Shown here: positions 10,501-22,000 of the stretch, piece by piece | Numbering within the stretch: the stretch's first letter is position 1 | How the letters are laid out: every line of letters begins with the position of its first letter | Assembly (NCBI GenBank): GCA_900708905.1 | Contig: CAADRB010000008.1 | Location: 2,378,445-2,442,444, forward strand | Direction: 5' to 3' | Length of the DNA stretch: 64,000 bases | From: Hymenolepis diminuta | Taxonomy: Eukaryota > Platyhelminthes > Cestoda > Cyclophyllidea > Hymenolepididae | Position numbers and translations under genes: made by a program | Notes under the pieces: model-generated | Told to the model about the DNA's origin: nothing | The model's input: the letters and a program-made list of their open reading frames with translations, nothing else | Database searches by the model: none

Positions 10501-13500
10501 CTATCTCCTTTGGATTGAATAAACCTGGACGTTCAACTTATTGAGATGGTCTAATAAGTGTATCTAGTTTTAGTTCCGTGGTTACCTAATGGCTTACATA
10601 ATATTCCTTAATAGGTTTTGGACTCGTCTTAAATTTAGGGTTGGATCATTAATAAATTCCCTCTTTGAACATGCAAAAGTCAGTATTTAAATTAACGTTG
10701 TCGACAGTTATTGCCATCTATAATATAGCGGAAATTGTATTTTCCACTAATGAGTACTTTCTTCGCGATATTTTTGTTGCTTTTCAAGGGTATTTTTTGA
10801 GCAGCTGTCCTCGTGAAAACCATTGTTAAGTACAGTCATACGGGAATTTTATGCTCTTTATTTAAAGCTGTTTGTCTATTCAAAGTCCACATTTTACTCA
10901 GATTTAGTATAGTAGGTAGAAATGAGCGTCGATGAAATACCAAAGTTCACAGGTTCAATGCTCATCATAGCACACCCTGTAAGTGGAATGACCAACCACA
11001 CTGATAATTCCAGTCTCGACAAGGAGGCTCCATGATGCCACTTTCTATTCGAGATGTGCGTCGGAAAACGCTTTCCTAAGCGGGCTTGGGAATTATTATC
11101 ATTATTGTAGATAGGAAAGGCAGAGTTGCAGAAGATCGTTTATTAATAAAACAAGATATAATTTCATACTTTGTTGGCTGATGATGGATTGATTTCATTC
11201 TAGGCAAAATTTGGTATATACGAATAGTCGGACGACGGGTTAATCTCGATAATGCGGTTTTACGTTTTTTTGCTGGTATGATATATTGAATTTGATCTAT
11301 CAATGTGGCATTTGAACAATTTGAATTATAACCGTTAAAATGTAATAAGAGAAAAACATTGTAATTACTCCAATCTGTTTCGATCACTTAAATTAACAAA
11401 GATGAGTAACCCTTCTTTAAAATTTTCTGTGGGATTGGGTCATCCTCTATTATAGCTTAACATACCGCAGCCAACCAGTTGACTTGAAAACGTCGTATTC
11501 ATGAGATGATGTGCCGATACTCTTGGCAACCTCCCTTAAGCGGCCTTCCTACGGCCAATTGTCTTACAGGAATCACTAATCGGACATGAATAACAGAGCT
11601 CTTTGAATGCATGTTTTATTACTTCCGAACTATTCTAGGATTTTTCTTATTGTTTACGTCATGGATATTCTATTTCAATGGTAGTCATTAAGACACCAGT
11701 TAGCATTCAATGAATCACAACGTTAGATCCTTTCGAAAATAATGCCGTTCCTGAGATTAAAAGGCATGGAGATGTGGATGGCAATGTACTACCTAAGTTT
11801 ATCTTTACTCTGGCGGCAAATTACGATATTATAACATCATCGTTTGAAAATGAATGACAATGGCAAAAAAATGCGCATACTGTTAATCGTGTAATAATTA
11901 ACGGAGTTTATTTCTAAGCCACTCTTGAACTATTCAAAACATTCTAGTGGTTAAACTTATATTAATATTGTTAAGCTGTGTCATATTATATTATGTAGGT
12001 AGTGTTCGATTTTAAATCTCATTCAAGTGTTATAATTTTATTCTGTGATTGAAACGTCTACTCAAATATTAGTAGTTTAGTAGAGGAGAGATTCTCAATC
12101 AGAGTCACTCATCCAAAATTGATACTCATACTTTATCCCTTCACAGAGTCACAAAATGCGGGAAACTCTACCAGACCCCAGTGCTAAATTGACTGATAAC
12201 AAGAAAGCGCCCCAACTCGTATACACCGACATGGACTTGGTGGCTAGAACACTCACCAGCTCCAAATACAAGCTCACTGATAACTATGATGAAGCCGATA
12301 TTATCTGGACCAGAAAACACATTCGGGATTATGAGTAAGTCCTTGAATCGTTTCGCGTTTTCTTATATGATATTACATTATTTTAGGCAGCTTACATAAC
12401 TTTAATGTGGCATAGCCCACTAGAGTCTATTCAAAGTGAACTCATATGGCTAACTATACTTGGGTTACGCTTGGTCAGCAAGTGAAATAAATATGAGAAG
12501 GACTGTTGGTTTGTAGATGAAGAATCCGTTTATCGGATATTATGAGAATGACGTCATCGTATGAGACTTCAGTGATTCCTTAAGGAATCGAAATAACGTT
12601 AGTTTAAGAAAGAAATTCGAACTTAATATCATATCGAACTTAATCATATATCTCTTATACTTTCTCAGATATTCTATCATCACTTTAATGATCTACTCTC
12701 TTTTTAAGGAGTTTTTCGCGAAATCGGAGCCATGTCTATCTGAACCAATTCCCCAATGAATCTGTGATCACCGTGAAGGATATGCTAGCTGCTTTAGCTG
12801 CAACTGAAGCAGCTATTGAAATCGGCGGTCCTGGTGATGCCTATGACATTCAACCTGAAGATGAGAATGAAAGAGAGGGAGAAAGGCATTCCCCTAAACG
12901 AGCCCTTATTGCCTCCTGGTATCCGATCACGTTCAATCTCTACTATGAATTGGCTCAATTTGTGGCATTCTTCCAACGCAGGGCAGAGGAAATCGATGAA
13001 AATGAAGCGGAAGTTGGGAGGGTATGTTCTGTTTTAAAATATTCTCAATGCTTTGGCAGATTTTCAGAGAACGAAATTTGGAATACAATAGTACATATCA
13101 CAAAATCTACAGTCTTTCCAGGCCATAAAGAAATTCACTACAAGGTAGGAAATAAACAGAGACAATGGATGTACGAATTGAGAAATCGTTAGTATCCTAA
13201 ATGGCTATGTAGAAAAAGAATGGGGCTCAATACGATAAAAAATTGAGGTAAGAGGGTGAGTCACAACCAAAAGAAAGTGAAGCTCATATAGGAAGTGTGA
13301 TCCAAATAAGGATTTATTCACGAACACAAGACAAAGTAGAATGATAATAGCGGTTAATAGGGGTAAGAAAGTTAGAACCTTCAGAGAGTAAAAGTGTGAG
13401 AGGAACCAAGAAGCCATCATCTTGCAGTAATAGCTACTTTCGTCGTCAGCAGCGTGAGTTTGTAGTTGAGAATATCTCAAGTCCTGGCATCTTACCACCG

Positions 13501-14977
13501 TACACTCGTGTTGTTCTTAGTGGCTTGTATTCATCATGCTGTAGGTAAGAGATTGGAGAAAAGGTGGTAGGCAAATTAAACCGTAGTGTATTACATGTGA
13601 TGCATCCTAATAGTCATTCTTTTATTGAAACTGATTTCATAATTTTTTCAGTCTTGGTAAACTAGTCTGATTGAAGGCTTTCTTCACATAATTTTTGTCT
13701 CAAGTATTAAGTATTGGTTCGAAATCAATTAGCTGTTAGAGTTTATTGGCCGCCCAAAGCCAGCCTTGTTTAGACATTTTTGAAAGACTTCCCAAAGAAA
13801 CTTTATGAACAAGCTCTCAAGTTTATCGGATAATTAATACAATTGTGGATAGGTTGCAAAAGGCTTTTGCTTTATGAAAAACCTACATAAATGTATCAAT
13901 TCTAGCATCAGGTGCTACTCTATCTGCGTTATATTAATGAGTTTAAATTTTTGTATCCTGTTGATTGTGTTGGCCCTAACAGTTCTGTTTCAACTTCATA
14001 CAGATCTAATATACATTTCTTTTTTAGGATAACGATTATCTTCCCAAATGTTCTCATGCTGACAGTTGTTTACGATGTGGCAAAGACGGACGTCATGTTT
14101 CTTTTACAGCGACTGCTGCAAAGAAACACAATATCTGGATTGTAAAACCCTGGAACCTTGGCCGTGGATTGGGCATTCATATTTCTGATAATTTGGATCA
14201 AATTATCCGATTAAATGAGACAAACCCTATGGTGAGTGCTTTGTCTACCCATGTACATCAGCAATATATCTAGTAGCAGAAACTGATCGCTATTTTCCAG
14301 ATTGCTAGCCGATACATTACTGATCCTGTGCTATTCTACCGTGAAGATATCTCCAGTTGGGTGAAATTTGATGTTCGATATGTTGTCTATCTTAAATCTG
14401 TCAAGCCACTCCAACTCTATGCTCACAAAGTATTTTGGTTGCGATTCGCTAATAAGTAGGCTTCTCCCATACTTGCCGAGTTAAGTAGATTATAAGTGGT
14501 AACCGCATTTTCGTCTTTTGTAGGCAATTCTCCCTGGACCACTTCGACGACTACACGAAACACTTTACAGTGATGAATTATCGAGAAGAGGACGGGTTGT
14601 TCCAGATTCATCATAATGACTTTATTCAAAGATTTGAAAGTCAATATCCCAATGCTGTATGGAAAGACATTGAGGCCACTATTCACAGAATGTTAGTAAG
14701 TGTTTTTAAGTCTGCTACTGCATATGAACCACCTCGTGGTTTGGGTGCTTATGAAAAATCAAGAGCCCTCTACGCTGCTGATTTACTCCTTGAATGGCGA
14801 CGTTGTCCTAACGGAATGGGTGATCCCTGTGAATTCATTGTGAAACCACAAATCTGTGAATTGAACTTCATTCCTGACTGCACCAGAGCGTGTCAGTATT
14901 ATCCTAACTTCCACAACGAAGCATTCGATTTCCTGTTTTTGGACATAGAATCTCAAGACATTGTACAGCTTTGTTAG
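7544..14977 (+). CDS. TTLL12: Tubulin-tyrosine-ligase-like protein 12 (TTLL12-like), ten exons
   Basis: The TTLL12 family joins an N-terminal SET-like region to a C-terminal TTL-type ATP-grasp domain and is linked to tubulin modification and chromatin marks. Exons are 7544-7782, 8501-8659, 9526-9653, 10164-10244, 10304-10467, 12147-12334, 12709-13021, 14028-14231, 14301-14455 and 14524-14977. All are GT-AG, phases agree, and they encode 694 residues (human 644). Diagnostic blocks in order are VPELYW, SIFLSDHAW, VWYILDEFG, LLLIPW, LNQFPNES, WIVKPWNLGRGLGI (about 461-474, ATP-grasp lysine in VKPW), SRYITDPVLF, VFWLRFANK, DDYEKHFTVMNY and a C-terminal block ELNFIPDCTRACQYYP. The ATG at 7544 has a good context (AAAATGG) and begins the family-like region. 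The surplus over human lies mainly in an acidic patch in exon 7 and a Cys-containing insert in exon 8. Confidence 0.95.
10930..11095 (+). repeat. SINE-like repeat copy in TTLL12 intron 5
   Basis: The stretch contains a tRNA box-B-like motif (GGTTCAATGCTC) and ends with GGAAAACGCTTTCCTAAGCG, followed by CTTGGGAATT. The same 3' block occurs at 51719-51750, and its degenerate form ends a minus-strand copy near 57055. Boundaries are approximate. Confidence 0.55.
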
Positions 14978-15109
14978 TTTTTTTTTGTACAACGTGGTAT
15001 GCAGATATATAATATACTAGCAATCTATTGTTTTCATTTTCTCGGGGAGTTTTTATCCAGCTTGTCTCGGTTGGGGGTTTTTCGAAAAGTCAGCTGGCAT
15101 GTAGAAACT

Positions 15110-15115
15110 AATAAA
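15110..15115 (+). promoter_or_regulatory. Candidate poly(A) signal of the TTLL12-like gene
   Basis: AATAAA lies about 135 nt downstream of the TTLL12 stop and is the first canonical hexamer in that direction. Its use is inferred from position only. Confidence 0.35.
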
Positions 15116-15319
15116 CAGATGTCCTGAAGATAAGAGGTAAGCCTTAAAGACTTCGAAATTGATAGAATTTACAATTGTAATAAGGGTAAGTCTACCGGGA
15201 CCACATCGATCGAATATTTGGAATAAGTCAAGCCACTCATGTCGCCAGATCAGGTCAGAGGTGGCAGGTAAGCCTCCTAAATTTATTTTTAGGTAAAATA
15301 GGTTTATATACAAAGATTT

Positions 15320-15545
15320 TCTGCGTTAGGCGTCAGTCATGTTTCAGCGTGATGACAGATACCTGTTTAGGTATCTATGTGCAAACGCGCAGGCAGCGGG
15401 ACCGCCTGCGGACACTGTAGTGGAGATCTTATCACCAGTCAATCATTTCTAATCGCCGGGTGTTGATGGGTATCTGCTGGCTACAGCAGTAATTGTCTGT
15501 CATTGACATTGAGTCAACATGGTGGTTGTGCGAAACTATGCTGTT
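15320..15545. repeat. GC-rich segment with two adjacent hairpins, probably a dispersed repeat
   Basis: Two perfect inverted repeats lie side by side: AGATACCT with AGGTATCT (15357-15376, loop GTTT), and CGCAGGC with GCCTGCG (15388-15410, 9-nt loop). Downstream, CATTGAGTCAACAT (about 15507-15520) recurs as CATTGAGTCAACAC near 50375. This suggests a dispersed repeat rather than a gene-specific element. It lies between the TTLL12 and ATRAID genes. Confidence 0.4.
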
Positions 15546-15796
15546 ACCGGCTAATATATGAGAAAAGATTTTGAATATAAAATGATTAACATGTCACAGT
15601 CAGCGAAAATAAAATTATTAATAAAAGAGTTTGCAAAAATGCTCTGTTCAAACAACCATATTTGTAAATAAGGTTTCGATCGTTAAAACCATTTAATTTG
15701 GTATTTGCTTATGAGGGTAATTTGAAATTCTAGTATTTCCTTATGATGTCCTTTTTATTACTATTGCTAGCATAAAAAATGCATTATACCTTATAT

Positions 15797-15807
15797 TTTG
15801 ATTTCAG
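15797..15807 (+). promoter_or_regulatory. Candidate trans-splice acceptor before the ATRAID-like gene
   Basis: The bases TTTGATTTCAG form a normal 3' splice site. The reading frame of the following exon is open directly from this point but holds no ATG before the mature protein. In flatworms the spliced leader ends in AUG and can supply the initiator methionine. Joining AUG here gives M-KYTLFLHICITFAFG, a good signal peptide. A conventional upstream exon is the alternative. Confidence 0.5.
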
Positions 15808-16645
15808 AAATATACACTGTTTCTACATATATGTATTACTTTTGCTTTTGGGGTACCTTCATCCGAAATATTCGAGGAAGATTGCAATTATTATGGAGGT
15901 AGTGTTCAAGGTAATAGATGCTTTTCAAATGGTGCTCCGGATTTTACACCTATTGGGTTAGTAATAACGTTTTACAGTGCTTGCCATATTTTCTAGTTAT
16001 AACCAACTAATAATCAATTTCATTTTCAGAGTCGATTTATCTAATTCTCTCATCACCGTTTTGCCCGATGACATTTTTTCTAGTTCTCTTCAGTTCTTGT
16101 AAGATTTTATCGGGAATTTTCTGAAAACCTTTAGATATCTCCATGGAAATCCTGAACTAGAGCCGTTGGAAAGTCTTTGCGGAGGTATATCACTTAATAA
16201 ATTGTAGGTTCCCCTTTTCTGGTCTTTTCATAAATAAGGCTCCTTGATTCGAGCCAGTCGTGTCCTGGGCAAGATGTCTCCTGGAATTCAACGAAAGTAA
16301 TGTTTAATTCGACTATTCGGGTCTGTAAAGACCAACAAAATTTCTGTGAAACTTTCACAAAAAAGGGTAATACATTTTTATTAAAATCAAGTCTTGTTAG
16401 GCAATTCCTGTCCGAACAATTCAAAGTGCGTTTTCAGTGGTCCTGGTTGCTTGAATTGTGTATGCAAATCGGGATATTGGGGCTATCGTTGTCTTCTTCA
16501 TGGCCATTTTCCAACTCTTGTGTTCTCGATAGCAGCATTTCTCAGCTTTTCTTTCATTTGCATTGCCTTTTATTGTCGCTCAGGTAATACTAGGGCTATT
16601 GGCTACGGGTCGCTTCCTTCAGACGAGGTAAAACTGTTTTTATAA
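15808..16645 (+). CDS. ATRAID: ATRAID/APR3-like type I membrane protein, five exons
   Basis: ATRAID is a small single-pass glycoprotein of the secretory and lysosomal membranes with leucine-rich and EGF-like parts. Predicted exons are 15808-15956, 16030-16098, 16135-16203, 16239-16366 and 16401-16645; phases agree. They encode 219 residues plus a methionine not present in the genomic exon (human 229). In order they give a hydrophobic signal segment, a short Cys region, two leucine-rich units (VDLSNSLITVLPDDIF; YLHGNPELEPLESLC), then SCPGQDVSWNST, an EGF-like module (SCPNNSKC, CVCKSGYWGYRC), a membrane span starting FPTLVFSIAAF and a short tail. Introns are 73, 36, 35 and 34 nt. The two LRR exons are both 69 nt in the same phase. 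A further intron after 16628 (GAG/GTAAAA) cannot be excluded. Confidence 0.82.
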
Positions 16646-18077
16646 TTTTCAGTCTACTTATTTGTTTTAAGTAGATATTACCGGCTTTCGTTTTTACAGA
16701 TTTAGATATCGATCAATTGTGATATTTATACCATTTTGGTATATACAGTATTGTAATAATTTATCGCATCTTTCTTTTTTGTTATATAGCAAATAACTTT
16801 TTGACTTGATTGAAATTTTAATTTTTCATTTTTTTATCATTTTGAGGATATTGCAGTTATAGCTGCACAAAATAAATAAGGTCCGACGAAACGAATATGC
16901 TTTTACATTAAGATTGTGTTTTATTAACGATGTAAAATACAGCCCATCTGATCTTTGCAATGTAGCTGCCTCATTTCGTCCCAGTTTCAAAACCACTATA
17001 GGTTATAATTTTGAAAATGAAATACACTTTACTCCTCAAAAGGAAAACACTTCCTAAAATTGGTTGAAGTTGATATAGCCATCCGATCTTTTAAACTTGA
17101 TTATTTACCAGTGTACGCTTTCCTTTGATAGTAGACGGATTTTAAATCGCGAAATGCGGGATTTAGATGCTACAAGTCATCGCAGATTTGCGATCGTAAA
17201 AGCGGACGTCCACTGCTAATTTCTGATCGAGTATCTCAAGTAAAGAAGGTTTTTAGTACAAAAAGGCATCATCAAATTTGATTTTGAGACGAGTCAGCAC
17301 TCAACGAATGCTGTAGGGGAAGCTTTTTCCACGTTCGAAGTCTACTTCTGTTCTGTTATTCCTTCATTATCGGTTTTTTGCTTTTTATTCACGAAAGTGG
17401 AGCAAGTTCTTCGGCAAACCAATCTTTTGATTTCGGCCTAGAATATGTGTGCCCAAATTTCACTTGACTGCTATACATACGGGCATAGATATGCAGAAAG
17501 TTCAGAGCTGGTTCGATTGACAGTTTGGTTTTGCCTGCCTTCGCATTTCTATCTCTTGTGATAGCCAAAGTGCAGCAATGTGATATAAAGTGATATATTC
17601 CGAAGGAGTATTCAGTTCTAATAATGGCCTTGTTTAGTAGTACTTATTAACCTATTAATAATTCTCGAGTCTCTACTACCAAGTTCCTATTATTTGTGAA
17701 AAGATTTTGTTTTTTTTTCCTTACTGAAAGTGCCTTGTCAACCTTCAACCAACTGACGTATCACTGGCATTTTGACGAGGATTTGGTCATAATAATACAA
17801 CTAAATTTCTGTCATTCCTCTAATTATATTAAAAATAAAACATAAGAACTATTCTAAAATGTTGTCACTGCGATGATAATGAGATATAAAATCTAACCCG
17901 TCCACTGGGGTATATTATGACTAGATGACAGTTTTTTCCTTTTATTAAAAATGTGTGGGTGGCCTGAGCGGAATAAAAATTCGATGAAAAAAGTGTACGA
18001 TCAGATGGGATACAAGCGTTCGAACGCAAATACCGGAGAGAGAAGGGAGTATGAATATTACGGGATTCCTACGCAGC
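16646..18077. other. Intergenic sequence between two convergent genes
   Basis: AT-rich, no supported exon. AATAAA at 16871-16876 is a candidate poly(A) signal for the ATRAID-like gene, about 225 nt past its stop. The rest shows no clear feature. Confidence 0.4.
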
Positions 18078-19066
18078 TCATTTGGACTCCTCTATAATGT
18101 CCTTAAACGCCGGTTGGTTCTTCGTTTGGGTAGAGAGGAGGTACTCATAGAACATGACTTGGTGTTTAGTACTACAACCACCCCGATCGGCTGGTGAGGT
18201 CATGAGCATATACCGATTTGATTCATCATAGCAGCTCCTACACATGCCACCTATATAAGAAGAAAATTTATTTACAACTTTGACAAGGAGTCGACAACAC
18301 GAGGCTGCAGATCCTGTGCAGCTTGTCGAGATCCACATCATGTGTCGTCTCAGTCTGATCAGTATGCTGGTTCATGTTGGTCCGAACACCTAAATAGTTA
18401 ATCTAAACAAGTCTCTTCTCAGCTAAGGTTATTAATTATATTCTCTTGTAAGTGTTCTTTTTAAAAAATTAGTAGAGACTTTGAATTTACTGCACGCCTG
18501 TCTTGGCTTTTTTCTCTGCTATGCCGGAGTCAGCTGTAGTCTAGTGATATCTAGCAGCCAGATACATTATAGTAGCATGACTATATCTCCTAGCCCAATA
18601 CGACTTAAAAAGTCTTGCTTTACAAAAAAACTAGAGTGATTGACCAATTGGTTAATATGGTAGTGGAAAGATTTGTGCTCAGATAAAGGCATGGAAGAAA
18701 TAATTCTCTTAAGGCCAGTTGTGATAGAGCGAAATGACGATTGAAGCTACCTCAATGGTGAAATCGCCGAAATTACGAAAAGGTCTATTGATTCGTGCCC
18801 GCTCATCAATGAAACGAAGGAATTCTGGGCTTATAATTTCACCTTTTTGTACCGGGTTTCCTCAGTCTCCTTAATATTTTTTCCCTGATTTTTCGTCTTT
18901 GCTAATTCTGCTTCGCGCTCAGTAAACTCCTGATTTGCTATTTTAATTCCGGAATTCTAGTCGTGATAGCGAGCGTCTGTACTCTTTGTACTAGATATTG
19001 GGGGATTTCCAGACTTATAAGACGATTTATCATAGGAGGGCAGTGGTCATTGTCATACGAGCTATT
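18078..19066 (-). CDS. Unrecognised Cys-rich protein, five 3'-terminal exons with tiny introns
   Basis: I do not recognise the family. On the minus strand, five open segments connect by GT-AG sites with matching phase: 18992-19066, 18853-18956, 18751-18829, 18276-18402 and 18078-18250 (stop TGA at 18078-18080). They encode 185 residues; the 5' end was not found. Introns are 35, 23, 348 and 25 nt. Two have alternatives: the 25-nt one could be 34 nt using donor GTCAAA, and the 23-nt one could be 41 nt using donor GTGAAA and a later acceptor. The sequence runs HCPPMINRL, a charged coiled-coil-like part (EFTEREAELAKTKNQ), FLRFIDERARINRPFRNFGD, then a Cys cluster CQSCGMCRSC and a C-terminal VMFYEYLL. 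The cluster may bind metal. Phase agreement across all junctions is the main support. Confidence 0.45.
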
Positions 19067-22000
19067 CTTATAATTTCAATTTTGGCCAGGCCTATTTGCG
19101 GATGTTTGAATGTGGCCATTGCACGTTTGTGATAAAACATTTTTAGACAAACTAACAAGTGAATATGATGCGTATTTATTTTTCTGACGGTATGTTTATC
19201 TGATATAAGATATATTATCGGTTCAAGTGTCTCGGTACGTACCCATTAACTAAAACAATCACCTAAAGTGGTTATTATTGGTATAATGAAGGATAATTGA
19301 ATGTGAAGTTAACTATAGAGCCTGTATTACTTCTAATTGGTGAACTTTATGCAAAAATAGAAAAGTGTTTCAACTTTTGCCAAATAGCCGTTTCATACTT
19401 ATAAAGCTGGGAAAGATTATGCTTTCTAATGTGCTGAGCTGACATAACGCTACGTTTCCAATTATGGTATACGACGATTATTGTTGCTCAGGTTCAGTAT
19501 GAAGAAGGATGTGGACCTGTCGCTCAAATAACGGTTTCACTTTTCTATAATAAGAAAGTATTACAAGGTGTATATCGAAGGATGACTATGCATTTTCCGA
19601 AATTACTCATTTCCATTCTATGGGAAAATACTTAGGCTTTTCCTCCACGAAGCCCAGAGGACTTCCTTAGGCGCTATGATGCAAAACCCCCGTCATGTCT
19701 AAACGCGTCTATCGATTCCTCCCTTTTTATAACCGTCTCGTTTCATTAAAAGTACACTGCACTCATGCGCGTCCTTGTCCAAGTGACTCACAATTGTCAT
19801 TCACCGGCTCCTAAACTTCACTCTGTTCTACTCTCTCCCTCATCCCTCTTACTTGCTTGAATTCCTCCCGTGATTTTTTAAATACACATTGGCCTACGCC
19901 ACTCTTTGTGTTCTACTTTTAGGAAACGTCTGCTCTTGTGATTACTTGCTAGCTATTGCCTTAGCTGTTCCACTAGTAATAGCGGCTACTATGTACATTT
20001 TAGATTAAAGGATTGATTGGATACCTGGATACTCAATAATATAGTACGGAGATTAATTCGTTCCTAGGTACAAGCACGGAAGAGCAGTAATCGAAAAATC
20101 GCCTCCTTGGGAAACGAATTGCTTTCATAGAATTCTAAGCATTCTACTTAGGTATCGAAAATATACTTTTCTCGCCGCCCATCCCAATAAATCTCTACTG
20201 TTCGATAAGTATGCTATTTACTGCTATGAAGCAAATTAAAATTTGGGATATGATTAGGGAAGTGCGAATAAATTAAAACCCCGTTTTTACAATACCCTAA
20301 TCTATCCCGATGGCTTACTATAAGTAATTCAAAACCAAGTTGGAATTTAAAATCGGATATCTTGGGTTAGACGTTTCTAAGAGTAAAGAGGGTACCAACC
20401 GTAACTTTAAATTTAAGAAACCTGCACCTTTCAGGATCGAAAATTCCTAATTTTTTTCTCCACTCGTTAGAAATAATACGCAGTCCTCTGCCCAATTCGC
20501 ATCTTCCATACATTAACTATTAGATAATTTTAATTGTGTGGAGTTAATATTTAGTGGGAGTAAAAATAAGTTACCTAAAAATTCGAATAAATCTCGCACT
20601 ATGCCAAAACTATAGCAATTTTTCAAATCAGTATTATTCATATTAGATGATAATTGGCGTTAAGATAGGAAGTGATAGCTGGAAAATTCTGGAAATTAGT
20701 CATTTCCAGAGACTAGTTTTTGAAGACAAGTGCGTGGGCGGGCCACAAGATCGCATATCCGCATTAATTGGGACAGCCAATTTCACTCCCCTCGCCGGTT
20801 ATCGAGATTAACGTCAAGCTAATTTCGCTGCTTTGAAGTTTATAGCAAGGTCACCTTTATTTCCGCAATCTACAATTTTAGAATGTAGGAAATACCATAA
20901 CATGCAGAATAGTGAAATAACTCAGTAGAGAGTAAGTGTAGAGGAGAGAAAGAATTCGGGCATTAAGAGTCCTTCATTTTGAATCCGATTTCATTAGGTT
21001 ATCCGGGTCTTACTTAATAGGTATATTTCAGTGTGTTATGTCCCAGTGTTCTGGCGTTCTAATTTTAGGATTTGACTCCCGGGCATCCAAACGAACCCAT
21101 ATCCGTTAAGTTCATATCAAATTGTCCAGCTGACAATGCCATCTCAGAACAATTTCCTATCGTGGTAGCTTAGAAATGCTGTTTGGTTTTAGACAACAAA
21201 TTTTAAAACGGCAGAGCTCACTAGAATTCATCATAATCGGTATTATTTATGAAAGCCTTCGAAACAATGGCCTTTCGATCATGTATATATGAATCAATAT
21301 AGTTGTAATCGGTAGACTGGATGGGTTCCGTGCTCTAATATTTTATGATAAACGAACACGTACGTGTGTATTGCTTATGCTTTCAGCCGCTGTTACCTAT
21401 TTTCTAAATTTTTTATCAATTTTATTCAGTTTATACCTCAAATACAAGGGTTTAAGTAGCAGAATCTCTGTTTCCGTTCTATCCTATTCATTGTGAAATT
21501 CACAACAGTTAGAAGGGTGATAGCCTTTGTTTATTCCGCACTATACGAAGCAGCATTTTAGAGAGCTCAACTACATAAACTTTTAAATGTAATAAATTCT
21601 TTTATTTTTCCTATTTACTGCCAACTCTTATTGAGGGAATTAGATTATATATCTATAGCTTGGAGACTGGGGTCTGTCAAAGCGACCATATTTCTAAATG
21701 ATCACAATCTTCACCACACAACAAGAGAAGGGGAAATTGTGACGATCAAGGAAGAAAGAAGAGAGACGACGTAAGAAGGATCGAAATAAGAAAATGTCAG
21801 TTAGAGTGAGGGTCACTTATTAAGTGAGAAGGTGGGATAGGATAAGTACTCAGAGGTGCGTATAAGAACGAAATCGGCAAAATACTACTCGAATTGGGGT
21901 GAACTCTGTTAGCTTAAAAGAAGAAATTGACTATGCAACCATCCTAATTTTTTGCTGCCCTTCTACATTCAAGTCTGCTCTGTGATGTACAAAATTGAGA

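Noticed and set aside
12794..13037. ORFs on both strands over TTLL12 exon 7
   Set aside because: Other frames of a well-supported coding exon.
13205..13498. 97-codon minus-strand ORF with hydrophobic stretches
   Set aside because: It lies in a TTLL12 intron, shows no motif and has no splice context.
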